Positions 16,636-26,931 of a stretch of DNA of 64,000 nt are shown piece after piece. How positions within the stretch are numbered: position 1 is the stretch's first letter; every line of letters starts with the position of its first letter. The DNA is taken from assembly GCF_005843885.1 (NCBI RefSeq), contig NZ_CP040443.1, positions 2,666,001 through 2,730,000 of the forward strand, read 5' to 3'. Source of the DNA: Escherichia sp. E4742 (GTDB lineage Bacteria > Pseudomonadota > Gammaproteobacteria > Enterobacterales > Enterobacteriaceae). The notes under the pieces were generated by a model. That model saw only the letters and a program-made list of their open reading frames with translations, was not told where the DNA came from and made no database searches. Both the position numbers and the translations under genes were made by a program.

Positions 16636-19462
16636 ATGGTTTTCCCGCTGTTTAAAAAGAACGTGAAACCGGCAATATCTGCAGAGACGACCGTGTCAGC
16701 AGAATGCGCGCAGCATTCAGGAGGCGATGACGCCGGTACTCCCCGTAACCTGACCCGCCCCGGGCGAATGACCCGCCGGGAGGAGGCGAAGATTTACCAT
16801 GCGGGCCCGTCCATTATTGATTTTCTGCCCTGGGTGGAATACCTGGATGAAGAGCAGTGCCTGCTGCTGGATGACGGGGTGTCTGTCGGGGCGGTGTATG
16901 AGGTGACACCGGCAGCCACGGAAGGGCGCACGGCAGAGCGTCTTGAGCAAATCCGTGACACGGTGGAGGATGCCCTGCAGGACAGCTTTGATGAATACGA
17001 CACCCACCCCTGGGTGGTGCAGTTCTTCTGTCAGGATGAAAATGATGTGGATGCGTATCTTGACCATCTGAAGGGGTATGTTAAGCCCCATGCGCAGCGC
17101 ACGGCTTTTACAGAGGCCTGGCTGGGTGAGATGGAACGGCATCTGCGGGGAATTGCCCGCCCGGAAGGGCTTTTCACGGACACGCTGGTGACCGGTCAGC
17201 CCTGGCGTGGTCAGCAGCGACGGACCCGGATGGTGGTGTACCGCCGTATCGGGAAAAACAGCCATGACCCGATGCCGCCGGTGGCGATGCTGAACCAGGT
17301 GTGTGAACGCGTGGTGGGGGCGCTGGGCGGGGCGGGGGTGCGCTGTACCCGTATGAACGGTCTGCAGGTGCATGGCTGGCTGCTCAGACTGTTCAATCCC
17401 CGACCAGAGTGGGTGGACAGGGACACACTGTACCGTCTGGCCACTCGCGCGGCACCGCAGGAGACCCCGGAGGGTATGATGCCGGTGATGACCGACTTTG
17501 CGGAAAGTCTCTGGTTCACGCCGCCGGTGTCGGATCCGGAAAACGGTGTGTGGTGGCTGGACGGACTTCCGCATGCCGCCGTGGTGGTGGAGAAACTGCG
17601 TACGCCTCCGGCGCCGGGGACGCTGACCGGTGAGAAGGCCCGGGGCGAAAAGACGGTGAATGCCCTGATGGATACGTTCCCTGAAGGTACCCTGTTGTGC
17701 ATGACCATTGTGGTACAGCCGCAGGACACACTCGAGGAGCGTTTTACCCGTCTGTCAAAAAATGCGGTCGGGGAAAACACAGAGTCCATTCGTGCCCGTC
17801 AGGATGTGGCCACCGTGAAGGAATATCTGGGGAACCGCCACAAACTTTACCGGGCGGGGATCAGTTTTCTGTTACGGGCAGAGGATATGGACAGCCTGAA
17901 GCGTAAGCGGGTGGCTCTGACCACGGCACTGCTGGGCGCCGGCCTGCAGCCGGTACGTCCGGAGTTTGATGTGGGGCCACTGAACAGCTGGCTGCGTGCG
18001 CTGCCCATGTGTTTTGACCCGGATACGGACAGGAAGCAGTGGTACACGCGTCTGATGTGGGTGCAGCATCTGGCGGGGCTCCTGCCGGTGACCGGGCGGG
18101 AAACAGGCACCGGTCATCCCGGATTCAGTTTCTTTAACCGGGGGGGGGATGTGCTGACATTTGATCCGCTGAATAAACTGGATCGCACCCAGAATGCGCA
18201 CCTGCTGCTGTTCGGTCCGACCGGCGCCGGGAAATCCGCCACGCTGTGCTCCTCGCTGTCGCAGATCATGGCCGTACATCGCCCCCGTCTTTTTATTGCT
18301 GAGGCTGGTAACTCGTTCGGGCTGCTTGCTGATTATTTTGAGAGCCTCGGGCTGAGCGTCAACAAAATCAGCGTGAAACCGGGCACCGGTGTCAGCCTGC
18401 CGCCGTTTGCGGACGCGCATCACCTGGTGGCACAGGGACAGACCCTGCAGGATGTGGATGAACAGACACTGCCGGATATTGATGATGACACGCAGGACGA
18501 GAATGAGGAGCAGCGCGATATCCTGGGAGAAATGGAGATTTCTGCCCGCATGATGATCACCGGGGGGGATCCGAAGGAAGAGGCGGCACTCAAACGGGCG
18601 GACAGGGCGATGATCCGCGAAGCCCTGCTGATGGCCACGCACACCACATACCGGGAGGGACGCCAGATGCTGCCGGCGGATTTGCAGTCGGCACTGTGGG
18701 AAATCTCCCGGGACAGTCAGCGAAATGAACTCCGGCGGACGAAAGCGGCAGAGATGGCGGAAGCGCTGGGGATGTTCACCCAGCCGGGCAGTTTTGAGGC
18801 AGAGCTGTTTAACCGTGAGGGGGCGTTGTGGCCGGAGGCGGATGTGACGCTGATTGATCTGGGGCATCTGGCCCGTGAGGGGTATGAAGCCCAGATGGCG
18901 CTGACCATGGTGTCGATGACCAACATGATTAACAACATCGCGGAGCGTGACCAGTATCTGGGGCGGGATATTCTGTTTGCGGTGGATGAGGCACACATTG
19001 TGACGGTGAATCCGTTGCTGTCCCCGTACATGACAAGGTGGTGAAAATGTGGCGCAAGCTGGGTGCCTGGCTGTGGCTGGCCACGCAGAACCTGAAGGAC
19101 TATCCGGATGTCGCCGAGAAGATGCTGAATATGGCCGAGTGGTGGGTGTGTCTGACCATGCCGCCGGAGGAGGTGAATAACATTGCCCGCTTTAAGGCCC
19201 TGACAGAGGAGCAGAAAGCGGTGCTGCTGTCAGCCGGCAAACTGTCGGGGTGTTACACGGAAGGGGTGGTGCTGGCGAAGAAAGTGGAGGCGCTGTTCCG
19301 GTGGTGCCCCCGAGTATTTACCTCGCGCTGGGGATGACGGAGAAGGAGGAGAAGGCGGAGCGTCGGGCGTTAATGAAAGCGCATCAGTGCAGCGAACTGG
19401 AAGCCGCATTTCATGTGGCCCGGAAGCTGGACAGGCTGCGTGGGCTGACTGACGGGGAGTAA
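16636..19462 (+). CDS. Conjugative transfer ATPase, TIGR03744 (TraC/VirB4-like), two frameshifts
   Basis: About 942 residues when repaired. Walker A GPTGAGKS at about 528-535, Walker B FAVDEAHI at about 780, and an acidic insert at about 610-630. The frame breaks at 19035-19036 (ACAAGG; a third A gives MTKVVKMWRKLGAW) and at 19300-19301 (CGGTGG; a third G gives LFRVVPPSIYLALG). Both repairs yield conserved sequence on either side. It powers pilus assembly and substrate transfer at the inner-membrane base. As written the ATPase would lose its C-terminal arginine-finger region. Confidence 0.9.
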
Positions 19463-19466
19463 GACG

Positions 19467-19847
19467 ATGCTGTGTCTGAAATATCCGGAGCCGGAAGAGG
19501 TTTCACAGGTGCACCCTGCCGGAAGTGTGTTTGTGCTGCCGCCACAGGGGCAGCCCGGTGCCAGCCGTGCCACCCGGGATAATCTTGAGCGTCTGCGCGG
19601 ACATCTGCAGAAGCTGCTGGGGCCGGTGACGCGTATCTGTTGTCAGCCTCAGCGTGTGGGAGTGAACAGCAGCGTGGCGGTGGCACTGGAAGGGCGGTCG
19701 GGTCAGAAGGTGCATCTTCTGTTGACGGTAAGTGGTCATGAGGGCTGGCCGTCGGAGGAGGAGTATGCACATCCCCGCTGGTATATCCCGGTGACCGATG
19801 CTGCTGATTTGTGTTATCTGCTGCTGTGGCTGGCTGAGTTAAAGTGA
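19467..19847 (+). CDS. Transfer-region hypothetical protein
   Basis: 126 residues, soluble, no signal or membrane segment. It starts 5 bases after the ATPase gene, so it belongs to the same transcript. I see no motif that names it. A small cytoplasmic protein at this place is common in enterobacterial members of this ICE class. Confidence 0.6.
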   Translation: MLCLKYPEPEEVSQVHPAGSVFVLPPQGQPGASRATRDNLERLRGHLQKLLGPVTRICCQPQRVGVNSSVAVALEGRSGQKVHLLLTVSGHEGWPSEEEYAHPRWYIPVTDAADLCYLLLWLAELK

Positions 19848-19947
19848 GGGGATATGTGCACTGATTTTAATGCTGCTCCGGTGCCCGCACTGACCGGGGT
19901 GACAGTGATATATGGCGTATTTCAGATTAAATAAAGAGGGATGAAGT

Positions 19948-20172
19948 ATGAACTCTGGTTATGATTTACCGGGAGGGCTGGGGCCGGTAAGGGAACGGAT
20001 AATTGATGACCCATGGTTTTTTCTGTCTGTCGCACTGATTCTGTTGGTCGTGGTATATGTCGTGTCGTTGGGGCTTAAAGAAGTTATTTTCAGTATCAGA
20101 AAGGGGAAAGGAAAGAGAAAAACACTCAGGGAGGCATCGCGTTCGCGGGGCACGACTGATGAAAAAGTCTGA
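19948..20172 (+). CDS. Small single-helix membrane protein
   Basis: 74 residues: one strong transmembrane helix (about 25-47) followed by a very basic cytoplasmic tail (IRKGKGKRK). GAGGGATGAAGT precedes the ATG. No known family. Confidence 0.5.
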   Translation: MNSGYDLPGGLGPVRERIIDDPWFFLSVALILLVVVYVVSLGLKEVIFSIRKGKGKRKTLREASRSRGTTDEKV

Positions 20173-20281
20173 AAAATAAATCAGAGTATTACAGATGATG
20201 GATGACTTTCGTTATTATGAACGGGCAGACACTTATTGTTATGCAATCTACTCTTATTACCAGCATTATTTCCATCGTTTT

Positions 20282-20304
20282 CCGCACTCCGGTGCGGTTT
20301 TTTT
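20282..20304 (+). terminator. Rho-independent terminator
   Basis: CCGCAC/GTGCGG stem with a four-base loop and seven T. It ends the transcript coming from the mating-pore operon and shows that the 65-codon frame across it (20195-20392) is not a gene. Confidence 0.85.
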
Positions 20305-20429
20305 ATTTCCGAAACTGACCGACGGGAAAAATCCGAAAAATTTTTCAGGAGTTGAAATCAGCAGAAGGCTACGGGCAGAATTTTCAGGGTAAAGTTGTTT
20401 CATTGTTTTTTTATTGCTCTGGACGGTTC

Positions 20430-20455
20430 GCCCGCAGGAGACGCGGGCTTTTTTT
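20430..20455 (+). terminator. Rho-independent terminator
   Basis: GCCCGC/GCGGGC stem, seven-base loop, seven T. Second terminator in a row after the transfer operon. Confidence 0.85.
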
Positions 20456-20557
20456 AGTCTGTCTTCGCATGAGCCATTGCTGCTCCGCTGACTTTTTTTC
20501 GCGCTTACGTCACTGGTGATGGCTCAGTCGAAGATATACTGGTTACAGAGATGAAGT

Positions 20558-20761
20558 ATGGCTGTGCGTTACAGAATTACGGCAACGATAATGAAGCCCG
20601 GTAATCTGCCGGTGCTCTGGACCCGTTATTCAGACCACCGGATGACCCGGACAGAGTGTGAGAAAATGTTTTCCATTCCGAAAGAGCCCGGTCGCTCTTT
20701 TGGCGATAAAGTTCGGGTGGAAGACTTTCGTTGTGTGGCGGTTGAGAACGAAAAAGTCTGA
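20558..20761 (+). CDS. Small conserved-looking hypothetical protein
   Basis: 67 residues (starts MAVRYRITATIMKPG, contains WTRYSDHRMTRTECEKMF). Soluble; the spacing of Arg, Trp and Glu looks like a genuine small protein but I cannot name it. Its last codons (EKV then stop) repeat the end of the 19948-20172 gene at the DNA level, suggesting related 3' sequences. Confidence 0.5.
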   Translation: MAVRYRITATIMKPGNLPVLWTRYSDHRMTRTECEKMFSIPKEPGRSFGDKVRVEDFRCVAVENEKV

Positions 20762-20884
20762 AAATATCACGTTGCAATAAAAATGAAGGTTATATGGTGA
20801 TAACATTCTGTCTCTGTCAGGTGAATGTTTCATCATGATATTAAACACGAATGATGGCTTACTTACATTGAGATATCAGATTTC

Positions 20885-20907
20885 CGGGCATGATTGCCCG
20901 TTTTTTT
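20885..20907 (+). terminator. Rho-independent terminator
   Basis: CGGGCA/TGCCCG stem, four-base loop, seven T, downstream of the 20558-20761 gene and facing the convergent dsbA gene. Confidence 0.85.
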
Positions 20908-20974
20908 ATTTTATATACCCGCAGCTCTGCCTGTATTCCGGAACAGGCAGAGCGGATATAACGACCGGAATACG

Positions 20975-21631
20975 TCAGGGATTTGTCATCATCAACTGAC
21001 GCACCACTTCGGCAAATTCCTTTCCGTAGCCTTCTGTGGAGCCGTCTTTAATACCGTTGTTTTTAATCTGGTACTTACCGTTGACATAAAAAGCCGGCGT
21101 TCCGGTAAGACCAAATTCCTCAGCAGCCTGTTCCTGGCGGGCGGTCATCGTTTTTACCATAAAGCTGTTTCTGGCGGCATCAAATTCACCGGCATCCACG
21201 CCGGCCTGAATGAATACCGCCCTGATATCGTCTTCGCTTTTTACCGAGCGCTCTTTCAGAACGGCTTCAAACAGGGGGCCTTCCACTTTGTCTTCCACAC
21301 CCAGTGCCCTGGCAATGGACCAGGCTTCAGTGAGCTGTTTTCCCATCGCCCCCATAAAACTGGCATGGTATTTTTCAACTTTCCCCCCTTCAGGCAGAAT
21401 GTTTTCAATATTTTTACTGACCTGGTAAGGGCTGTAGAAGCTGCTGCAGGCGGGGCAGTAGAATGAGAAAAATTCCACGACTGGTGGTGCATCTTTTACC
21501 GGGTTATCCAGTTTTGTGTACTGTTTGCCTTCAGTGACGGTAACAGCCGCCTGTCCGGGCAGGCTGGCAGCGAAGAATAAGGATAAAGCCAGAAGGGCGC
21601 GGGTTGTTAATTTCGCAGGTATCAGTGTCAT
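20975..21631 (-). CDS. dsbA: DsbA-type periplasmic thiol:disulfide oxidase
   Basis: 218 residues, signal peptide (cleaved near GQA-A), DsbA fold with the active site CPAC (Cys59-Cys62, in FFSFYCPAC) and the cis-Pro loop LTGTPAFYVNGKYQ. The dipeptide between the cysteines is PA rather than the PH of housekeeping DsbA, which should change the redox potential. It lies between two blocks of mating-pore genes that encode Cys-rich periplasmic proteins (TIGR03756, TIGR03755), so an oxidase dedicated to the conjugation apparatus is plausible (inference). Confidence 0.9.
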   Translation of the reverse strand: MTLIPAKLTTRALLALSLFFAASLPGQAAVTVTEGKQYTKLDNPVKDAPPVVEFFSFYCPACSSFYSPYQVSKNIENILPEGGKVEKYHASFMGAMGKQLTEAWSIARALGVEDKVEGPLFEAVLKERSVKSEDDIRAVFIQAGVDAGEFDAARNSFMVKTMTARQEQAAEEFGLTGTPAFYVNGKYQIKNNGIKDGSTEGYGKEFAEVVRQLMMTNP

Positions 21632-21831
21632 GTTTACGGATTATACAAATCAGACATTATAAACAATGGCGGCGGGTCTGACCGGTGGTCTGCACGCAGA
21701 TAAACGGTATCCTGCCGCCTCCTTATCAGCCACCTGATGATACAGATGACAGCAGGTTATAATACATCAAAGTTATAATGTAAGCGGGTTATTTGTCTGA
21801 AACAGAGAGGCAGAATACCCGGTGAACTTTG

Positions 21832-21962
21832 GGATAAGGCGTTATCACAGGGGATGTCAGCTTCATGAGGTTAAAAGAGACGTGATAACGCCTTATCCGA
21901 AAAGAAGAGAGTGTTCCCTCAGGTATCAGATTTCCAGGTCGTCAAAAAGAGGGAACACTCTC
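21832..21962. repeat. Two consecutive long perfect inverted repeats
   Basis: Stem 1: 17-bp arms at 21832-21848 and 21882-21898. Stem 2: 14-bp arms at 21907-21920 and 21949-21962, followed by AGTTTTT. Only eight bases separate the two structures. They lie in a 517-bp gene-free stretch (21632-22148) between divergent dsbA and TIGR03757. Stem 2 with its T-run may terminate transcription; the pair could be a structured RNA or a DNA site such as oriT. No protein gene is seen in this stretch. Confidence 0.75.
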
Positions 21963-22148
21963 AGTTTTTCAGGTGGCATACCCGAAACCTATTCTGATAT
22001 CTGGCGGACTGACAGGCAATAATAAAATGGTGGAAAAATTCCTGGTTTGATGTCGTTAATTTTCAGTTTCCGGTTTTGAATTTATTGATGACCTTCCCGG
22101 TGGTTCTGCGCACGCTGTCAGGTATGTATTGTCTGACGGAGTCATTCC

Positions 22149-22544
22149 ATGTACCGGAAGCTGTTGTATTCCTTTCTTACCCTGCCGGTGATATCAGTTG
22201 CCGGCACTACCGTTTATACCGACTCGGCACATCTGCCGGTTAATCCGCCCCCTGATGTACAGGTTGTGTTGCTCGACGGGCCACAGCAACTGCAGGATGC
22301 TTTTTTTGGTCCGTTGCCGGCTGACCCTGAAGCCGCTGAGGCAGCTGTTCGTGAACACATGCAGTCTCCTGAATGGCAGTCTGCACAGGCTGACCTTGCA
22401 GAACGTTATCGCCATGTGACCCACGCCTGGTCGCTGGGGCTTAAAAAATACCCGGCGGTGGTGTTCGATGACCGGGAAGTGGTGTACGGCACCACCGATG
22501 TGGCACGGGCTGAACGACTCCGGAGTCAGGGAGGTCAGCCATGA
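22149..22544 (+). CDS. ICE protein, TIGR03757 (PFL_4709) family
   Basis: 131 residues with a signal peptide, then TTVYTDSAHLPV and a C-terminal WSLGLKKYPAVVFDDREVVYG block. These are thioredoxin-like features shared with the TrbC/TraW-type assembly proteins. Periplasmic transfer protein. First gene of the second mating-pore operon; overlaps the next gene by 4 bases. Confidence 0.85.
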   Translation: MYRKLLYSFLTLPVISVAGTTVYTDSAHLPVNPPPDVQVVLLDGPQQLQDAFFGPLPADPEAAEAAVREHMQSPEWQSAQADLAERYRHVTHAWSLGLKKYPAVVFDDREVVYGTTDVARAERLRSQGGQP

Positions 22545-23515
22545 CGGGTCTGCGAACACGACGTTATGCCGGTGCTCTGCTGCTGTGTACGGCGACCGTC
22601 TCTGTGGCTGACGCTTCCCTGAATACGGCACAGATAGTGGCCGGTGCTGTCTCTCAGAGCTGCATCAGCTGGCGGGTCAGCGGTATCTGTTACTGGCTGC
22701 ACTGCTCCTGGTCGGGGTGTCGGGTCAGAACATCCGTGAGGGTCTCACATTTTATCCCTGAAGCAGTGGTGTCCACCTATACCGCACCGGGCGGTAATCC
22801 CTGGCGGGAAATGGCTCTGGTCAGTCAGGCATCCGGCGGTGTGGAGAACACCATCAGTAGCGGGATTGCCGGGCTGTCTGCTGGCGGGGGAAACCCGGCA
22901 GATATGAAATCGCCGGGGCAGCGTAAATCTGCCATCCGTTTCAAATACGCGGATGCGCTGGGGCATCCGGCCACGTTGCTTATCGGGGGCAGCATTCCCG
23001 GGTATTCGTGTGAGTCTGCTGCCACGCCACTGAGGCCTTATTTTCTCAGCACGCTGGACAGCCTTGCCTGGCGTACCGGCATGCCTGAATCCCTGTATCC
23101 CGAAGCCATGATACCCGGCAGACGGGAGCTGGGGAGTCAGCGTAATGCAGGCATGTGGGGAAATATCTACCCCCGTTCCGGTTTTGTCAGCCAGACCGAT
23201 GATGACAAAGCGGCAGCCCTGGTTGCCCAGCGGGTGGCGGATATCATCACACGCACAGGAGAACCTCACGTCTATCAGTCGCTGAAAGGCCGAAAAAAGG
23301 ATGGCTACTGGCCACCGGATGCGGTGGAAGAAAACACCGGCACCCGTAATCACAAGTGGCAGCGCCTGACCCCTTCAGTTTCTTCATCCTGTGCCGTATT
23401 CCCGGATGGCAGTCATGCCGCGCCGGAGGACGGTAATGCCGCGTTTGCCCTGTGGCGTCCCTACAGTTGCTGCAAAAAGCGGGGCCAGAAATTCCTGGGC
23501 AGTACGAATTTTTAG
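22541..23515 (+). CDS. ICE protein, TIGR03756 (PFL_4710) family (TraU-like)
   Basis: 324 residues, signal peptide, Cys-rich N-terminal region (SQSCISWRVSGICYWLHC) and the RVSHFIPEAVVSTY motif of TraU homologues. TraU-like proteins are periplasmic and needed for DNA transfer or mating-pair stabilisation in F-like systems. The many cysteines make it a likely client of the nearby DsbA. Confidence 0.9.
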   Translation: MTGLRTRRYAGALLLCTATVSVADASLNTAQIVAGAVSQSCISWRVSGICYWLHCSWSGCRVRTSVRVSHFIPEAVVSTYTAPGGNPWREMALVSQASGGVENTISSGIAGLSAGGGNPADMKSPGQRKSAIRFKYADALGHPATLLIGGSIPGYSCESAATPLRPYFLSTLDSLAWRTGMPESLYPEAMIPGRRELGSQRNAGMWGNIYPRSGFVSQTDDDKAAALVAQRVADIITRTGEPHVYQSLKGRKKDGYWPPDAVEENTGTRNHKWQRLTPSVSSSCAVFPDGSHAAPEDGNAAFALWRPYSCCKKRGQKFLGSTNF

Positions 23516-23528
23516 AGGAAAGCAAATC

Positions 23529-24980
23529 ATGAAGCATAAACCACAACTGACAAACGTCGTGGCACTGGCTGTCATGCTGGCCTGCAGCTCTGTGGCCAGT
23601 GCGGCGGAGAATGAACGCAGTACGTTCGGTCTCTCCCTGCCACAGGTGAATGACAGTGCCATTGGGTACGGGAAATCCATTGATGGTGCCATTTCGGACA
23701 AACTGTTTTACACCCTGGGAGGTGGGTCAGTGATATCTCAGCCGGCGACCCGGAGCAACATGAAGAAGCTCGGGGTGGATATTGGCTGGAGCAGCAACCT
23801 GATGTGCGGCAACTTTGACCTGAAAACCACGGTGGGTAATCAGCTGAACGGGGTGACGGACGGTTTTAAAAACCTGATGGGGGATGTGATACAGGGGGCA
23901 ACGGGCGCGGTGGCCAGCCTGCCGGCGATGGTTATCCAGCGGGCTAATCCGGGGTTGTATGACGCCCTGACTAACGGGGTGTTACAGGCAAATGTGGCGT
24001 TCGACAAGGCACAGTTGAACTGCCAGAACATGGCGAAGCGCATGATGGAGTTCTCGGACAGCAGCAAGTGGACACAGGCTGCGGTTATGGAGGAGTACAA
24101 GTCACTGGTCAACAGTGGTGAAGCGGATGCCATTCGTATTGATCATCAGGCGCAGAATTTTAAAGGAAATTCAGGACGTAGCTGGATTGGTGGTCAGAAA
24201 CGGGGAGGTGCAGGGCAACCAGCTATCCGTCCCACACATGATCTGGCAGCAGCGGGTTTTAACATGATGAATAACCTGCCGGTTACCAGTACATCAATGG
24301 TCGGGAGTACCAGTTGTACCGGAAGTGTGTGCAGTAAGTTCAGTAATGCTGAAGAGGCGGCAAAGGCGGTGGTGAAAGTGCTGGGTGATCGCACTATGCG
24401 AACCTGTAGTAAAGCAAATGAATGCACCAGTGGTGGTGAAGAGCAGCAGTCTGGTGCGATCGCCGGAACCGGATTCACGCCGATGCTGGAAGAAGCGGTG
24501 AAAGTGAATACGGAGCAACTGGTAAAGCTGGTTAATGGTACTGAAAAACCGACAGCAGCAAATCTGGCTAAACTCCGGTCAGGCAGTCTGACAGTAACGG
24601 CCGGAGTGATTAAGGCGCTACAACGGGATCCGGATAATGCTGCACTGACCGGACGTCTGGCCGGCGAACTGGCAATGGCAGATACGGTGGAGACGGCGCT
24701 ATTGATGCGCAGAATGATCGTGACGGGAATGTCTGAACCGAATGCGATGTTACAGGATGATGCGTTGGCAGAGGGAGAGCGTCGTATTGAAGCGCTGGAT
24801 CGGGAGATTGCTGCGCTGAGAAACGAGATGGAGCTGAAGCGTGAACTGGCCCGCAACAGCGTGCTGACCATTATTGAACGTGAGAATCAGCGAGTTGGCG
24901 TTAACCCGCAGACGGAAAGTGCAGACAGCTCTGATACCCGAATTAATCAACTGGAGCAGGGAACAGGTGAAGATGAATAA
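23529..24980 (+). CDS. ICE protein, TIGR03755 (PFL_4711) family (TraH-like)
   Basis: 483 residues from ATG 23529 (MKHKPQ, with GAGGAAAG upstream). Signal peptide cleaved near ASA-A; conserved GVDIGWSSNLMCGNFDLKTTV and a C-terminal coiled coil (ERRIEALDREIAALRNEME). Periplasmic protein occupying the TraH position of this ICE class. Ends inside the start of the next gene (8-base overlap). Confidence 0.9.
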   Translation: MKHKPQLTNVVALAVMLACSSVASAAENERSTFGLSLPQVNDSAIGYGKSIDGAISDKLFYTLGGGSVISQPATRSNMKKLGVDIGWSSNLMCGNFDLKTTVGNQLNGVTDGFKNLMGDVIQGATGAVASLPAMVIQRANPGLYDALTNGVLQANVAFDKAQLNCQNMAKRMMEFSDSSKWTQAAVMEEYKSLVNSGEADAIRIDHQAQNFKGNSGRSWIGGQKRGGAGQPAIRPTHDLAAAGFNMMNNLPVTSTSMVGSTSCTGSVCSKFSNAEEAAKAVVKVLGDRTMRTCSKANECTSGGEEQQSGAIAGTGFTPMLEEAVKVNTEQLVKLVNGTEKPTAANLAKLRSGSLTVTAGVIKALQRDPDNAALTGRLAGELAMADTVETALLMRRMIVTGMSEPNAMLQDDALAEGERRIEALDREIAALRNEMELKRELARNSVLTIIERENQRVGVNPQTESADSSDTRINQLEQGTGEDE

Positions 24981-25308
24981 ACGTAACGCCCGTCAGCGTC
25001 TGAAAGCGGTGCTGCTCACAGGCGGTATCCTGCTGGCATTTATGGTGGTGGCGCTGTTCATTGCGGATATGGCCATTCGTCATCCGGAAGGAACTGCCGC
25101 ATTCAGTACGTGGATGCGGGCTCACCGTTCTGGCTGGCTGCTCTGGCGTCTGTGCATTTATATCCTGCTGGGCTGGGGTATCTGGCGTATCGCGCATGCA
25201 CCGGGATTCCGGGCGGAATACCGCCAGCCACTGATACGTATCTGTTGCGCCAGTGTGGCGTTTATTCTGGTCTGTGAATACGCGCTGCTGAAGGCGCAGG
25301 GAGGCTGA
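24973..25308 (+). CDS. Small three-helix membrane protein of the transfer operon
   Basis: 111 residues, three hydrophobic segments (about 12-32, 48-70, 85-105). It overlaps both the TraH-like gene and traG, so it is part of the operon. Start at 24973 (MNKRNARQ) with AGGTGAAG upstream. Family not recognised; genes of this size are regularly found just before traG in these elements. Confidence 0.7.
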   Translation: MNKRNARQRLKAVLLTGGILLAFMVVALFIADMAIRHPEGTAAFSTWMRAHRSGWLLWRLCIYILLGWGIWRIAHAPGFRAEYRQPLIRICCASVAFILVCEYALLKAQGG

Positions 25309-26885
25309 TGATGACAACAAACAGCTATCTTGAATATTTTCTGACCCTGCTGGGCTGGCTGATTAATAATGGCCTGTGGGATGTGCTGCTGGGAACCGGG
25401 CTGTTTGCACTGCCGCTGGTATTTAAGGTTATTGGGATCTGGCTGCGGGTCAGGGAAGAAGGGGAGGATGAGGGGAATAAGGGACTGCTCTCGCTGCCCC
25501 GTATTGAACATGCGCTGTACATGGGATTCTTTGTGATTATCAGTTGCTGTGTGCCGCTGGTCAATGTCAGTCTGGGGACTGTTGAGTATGACGGCAACCG
25601 GGCGAAGCAGTGTGGGACATGGACGCCGAAGGCGCCGGATAAGACCGGGTATGCAGGCGTGATTTCCAGCATGGACGGTAAAACGGCGCAGATCCCGCTG
25701 TGGTGGCTGATGGTGCACAAACTTTCAAAAGGGGTGACTCAGGCCGCCGTGGCATCCATTCCCTGTTCGCCTGATATGCGACAGATGCGTTTTGAGGTTC
25801 AGCATACCCGAATCAACAATAAGGCGCTGATTGAAGAACTGCAGGATTTCACCAATGACTGCTACTCACTGGCGCTGTACAGCTGGAAGCACCAGGATCA
25901 GGGAATGACAACGGATAAAAATACGCTGCGGGATATTGAGTGGATTGGCAGCAGGACATTCCAGTCGCGTTATTACAATGCGCTGCAGTCGAAGATGCCG
26001 AGAAGTGCATTCCCGTGGAATGAGGCCAGGGACAGCGGGCGACCAAACACAGGTCGTGGTGGTTACCCGACCTGTAATGAGTGGTGGAATGAGGCGGATG
26101 TCGGGCTGAAAAGTCGGGTGATGAAGCAGGCTGACCCCGGTATGTGGCTGCGTCTGTCAGCGACGATGAAAATGATCGGGAATACAGGCAAGGAGTATGA
26201 AGAAGCGGTGATACGCCGTCTGGTCAGTCCGGTGAATATGACAGTGTCACATGGTGGCAGAGCCTATGCTGGTTATGGCGGGAATGCGGATTTGTCGCTG
26301 GATAACGCGGTGACCCGCGTGTTCTCAACGGGGGGCATGGCGCTGGGGAGTCTGGCGGCGTTTCCGGCCCTGGATGCGATGCGACAGGCATTACCCATGG
26401 TACAGGGGATCCTGTTGATGGCTATTTACGTGATGTTACCGCTGATTCTGGCGTTTGCGGCGTACGAGATAAAGACGGTGATTACACTGACGTTTGTGAT
26501 TTTTGCGACTAATTTCCTGACGTTCTGGTGGGAGCTGGCACGATGGCTGGATTCATGGATGTTTACAGCGCTGTACAGTTCGGGAACGCACAGTCGCTTC
26601 AATATGGCAGGGTTTCAGAATACCTCGGATGACCTGATTATGAATCTGGTGATGGGCAGTATGTTCCTGATTCTGCCAGCGGTCTGGATGGGGGCATTAT
26701 CCTGGGCCGGGGTACAGATTGGGGGAGGGATAGCTCAAAGTATGGGAGATGGCACCAGACAAGCTCAAAATACCGGAGGCAGTGCAGTGGATATATTGCA
26801 AAAGGCTGGAATGCGAGGGATGTCGGGTGGAGGGGCATCAAACCAACAGGTAATGGAACGTCAACAGCCTAAAAGTAACAAATGA
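25308..26885 (+). CDS. traG: TraG N-terminal-domain protein (mating-pair formation)
   Basis: 525 residues, polytopic: helices near the N-terminus, at about 60-85 and a cluster at about 345-480, with a large periplasmic loop carrying several Cys. It matches the PF07916 TraG N-terminal domain by arrangement and by position as the last mating-pore gene. In F, TraG acts in pilus assembly and mating-pair stabilisation; only the N-terminal domain exists here. The C-terminal tail is Gly/Gln-rich. Confidence 0.9.
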   Translation: MMTTNSYLEYFLTLLGWLINNGLWDVLLGTGLFALPLVFKVIGIWLRVREEGEDEGNKGLLSLPRIEHALYMGFFVIISCCVPLVNVSLGTVEYDGNRAKQCGTWTPKAPDKTGYAGVISSMDGKTAQIPLWWLMVHKLSKGVTQAAVASIPCSPDMRQMRFEVQHTRINNKALIEELQDFTNDCYSLALYSWKHQDQGMTTDKNTLRDIEWIGSRTFQSRYYNALQSKMPRSAFPWNEARDSGRPNTGRGGYPTCNEWWNEADVGLKSRVMKQADPGMWLRLSATMKMIGNTGKEYEEAVIRRLVSPVNMTVSHGGRAYAGYGGNADLSLDNAVTRVFSTGGMALGSLAAFPALDAMRQALPMVQGILLMAIYVMLPLILAFAAYEIKTVITLTFVIFATNFLTFWWELARWLDSWMFTALYSSGTHSRFNMAGFQNTSDDLIMNLVMGSMFLILPAVWMGALSWAGVQIGGGIAQSMGDGTRQAQNTGGSAVDILQKAGMRGMSGGGASNQQVMERQQPKSNK

Positions 26886-26931
26886 GCAACTAGGAAATCA
26901 GGGATTACATCCTGATTTCCTGTAATCTTGG

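Noticed and set aside
17872..18996. 374-codon minus-strand reading frame
   Set aside because: Antisense shadow of the TIGR03744 ATPase; His/Arg-rich with no motif.
20195..20392. 65-codon plus-strand frame
   Set aside because: A strong terminator hairpin with seven T lies inside it, and there is no good ribosome site.
21822..22022. 66-codon plus-strand frame across the twin inverted repeats
   Set aside because: It is made of the inverted repeats themselves, has no ribosome site and no protein-like pattern.
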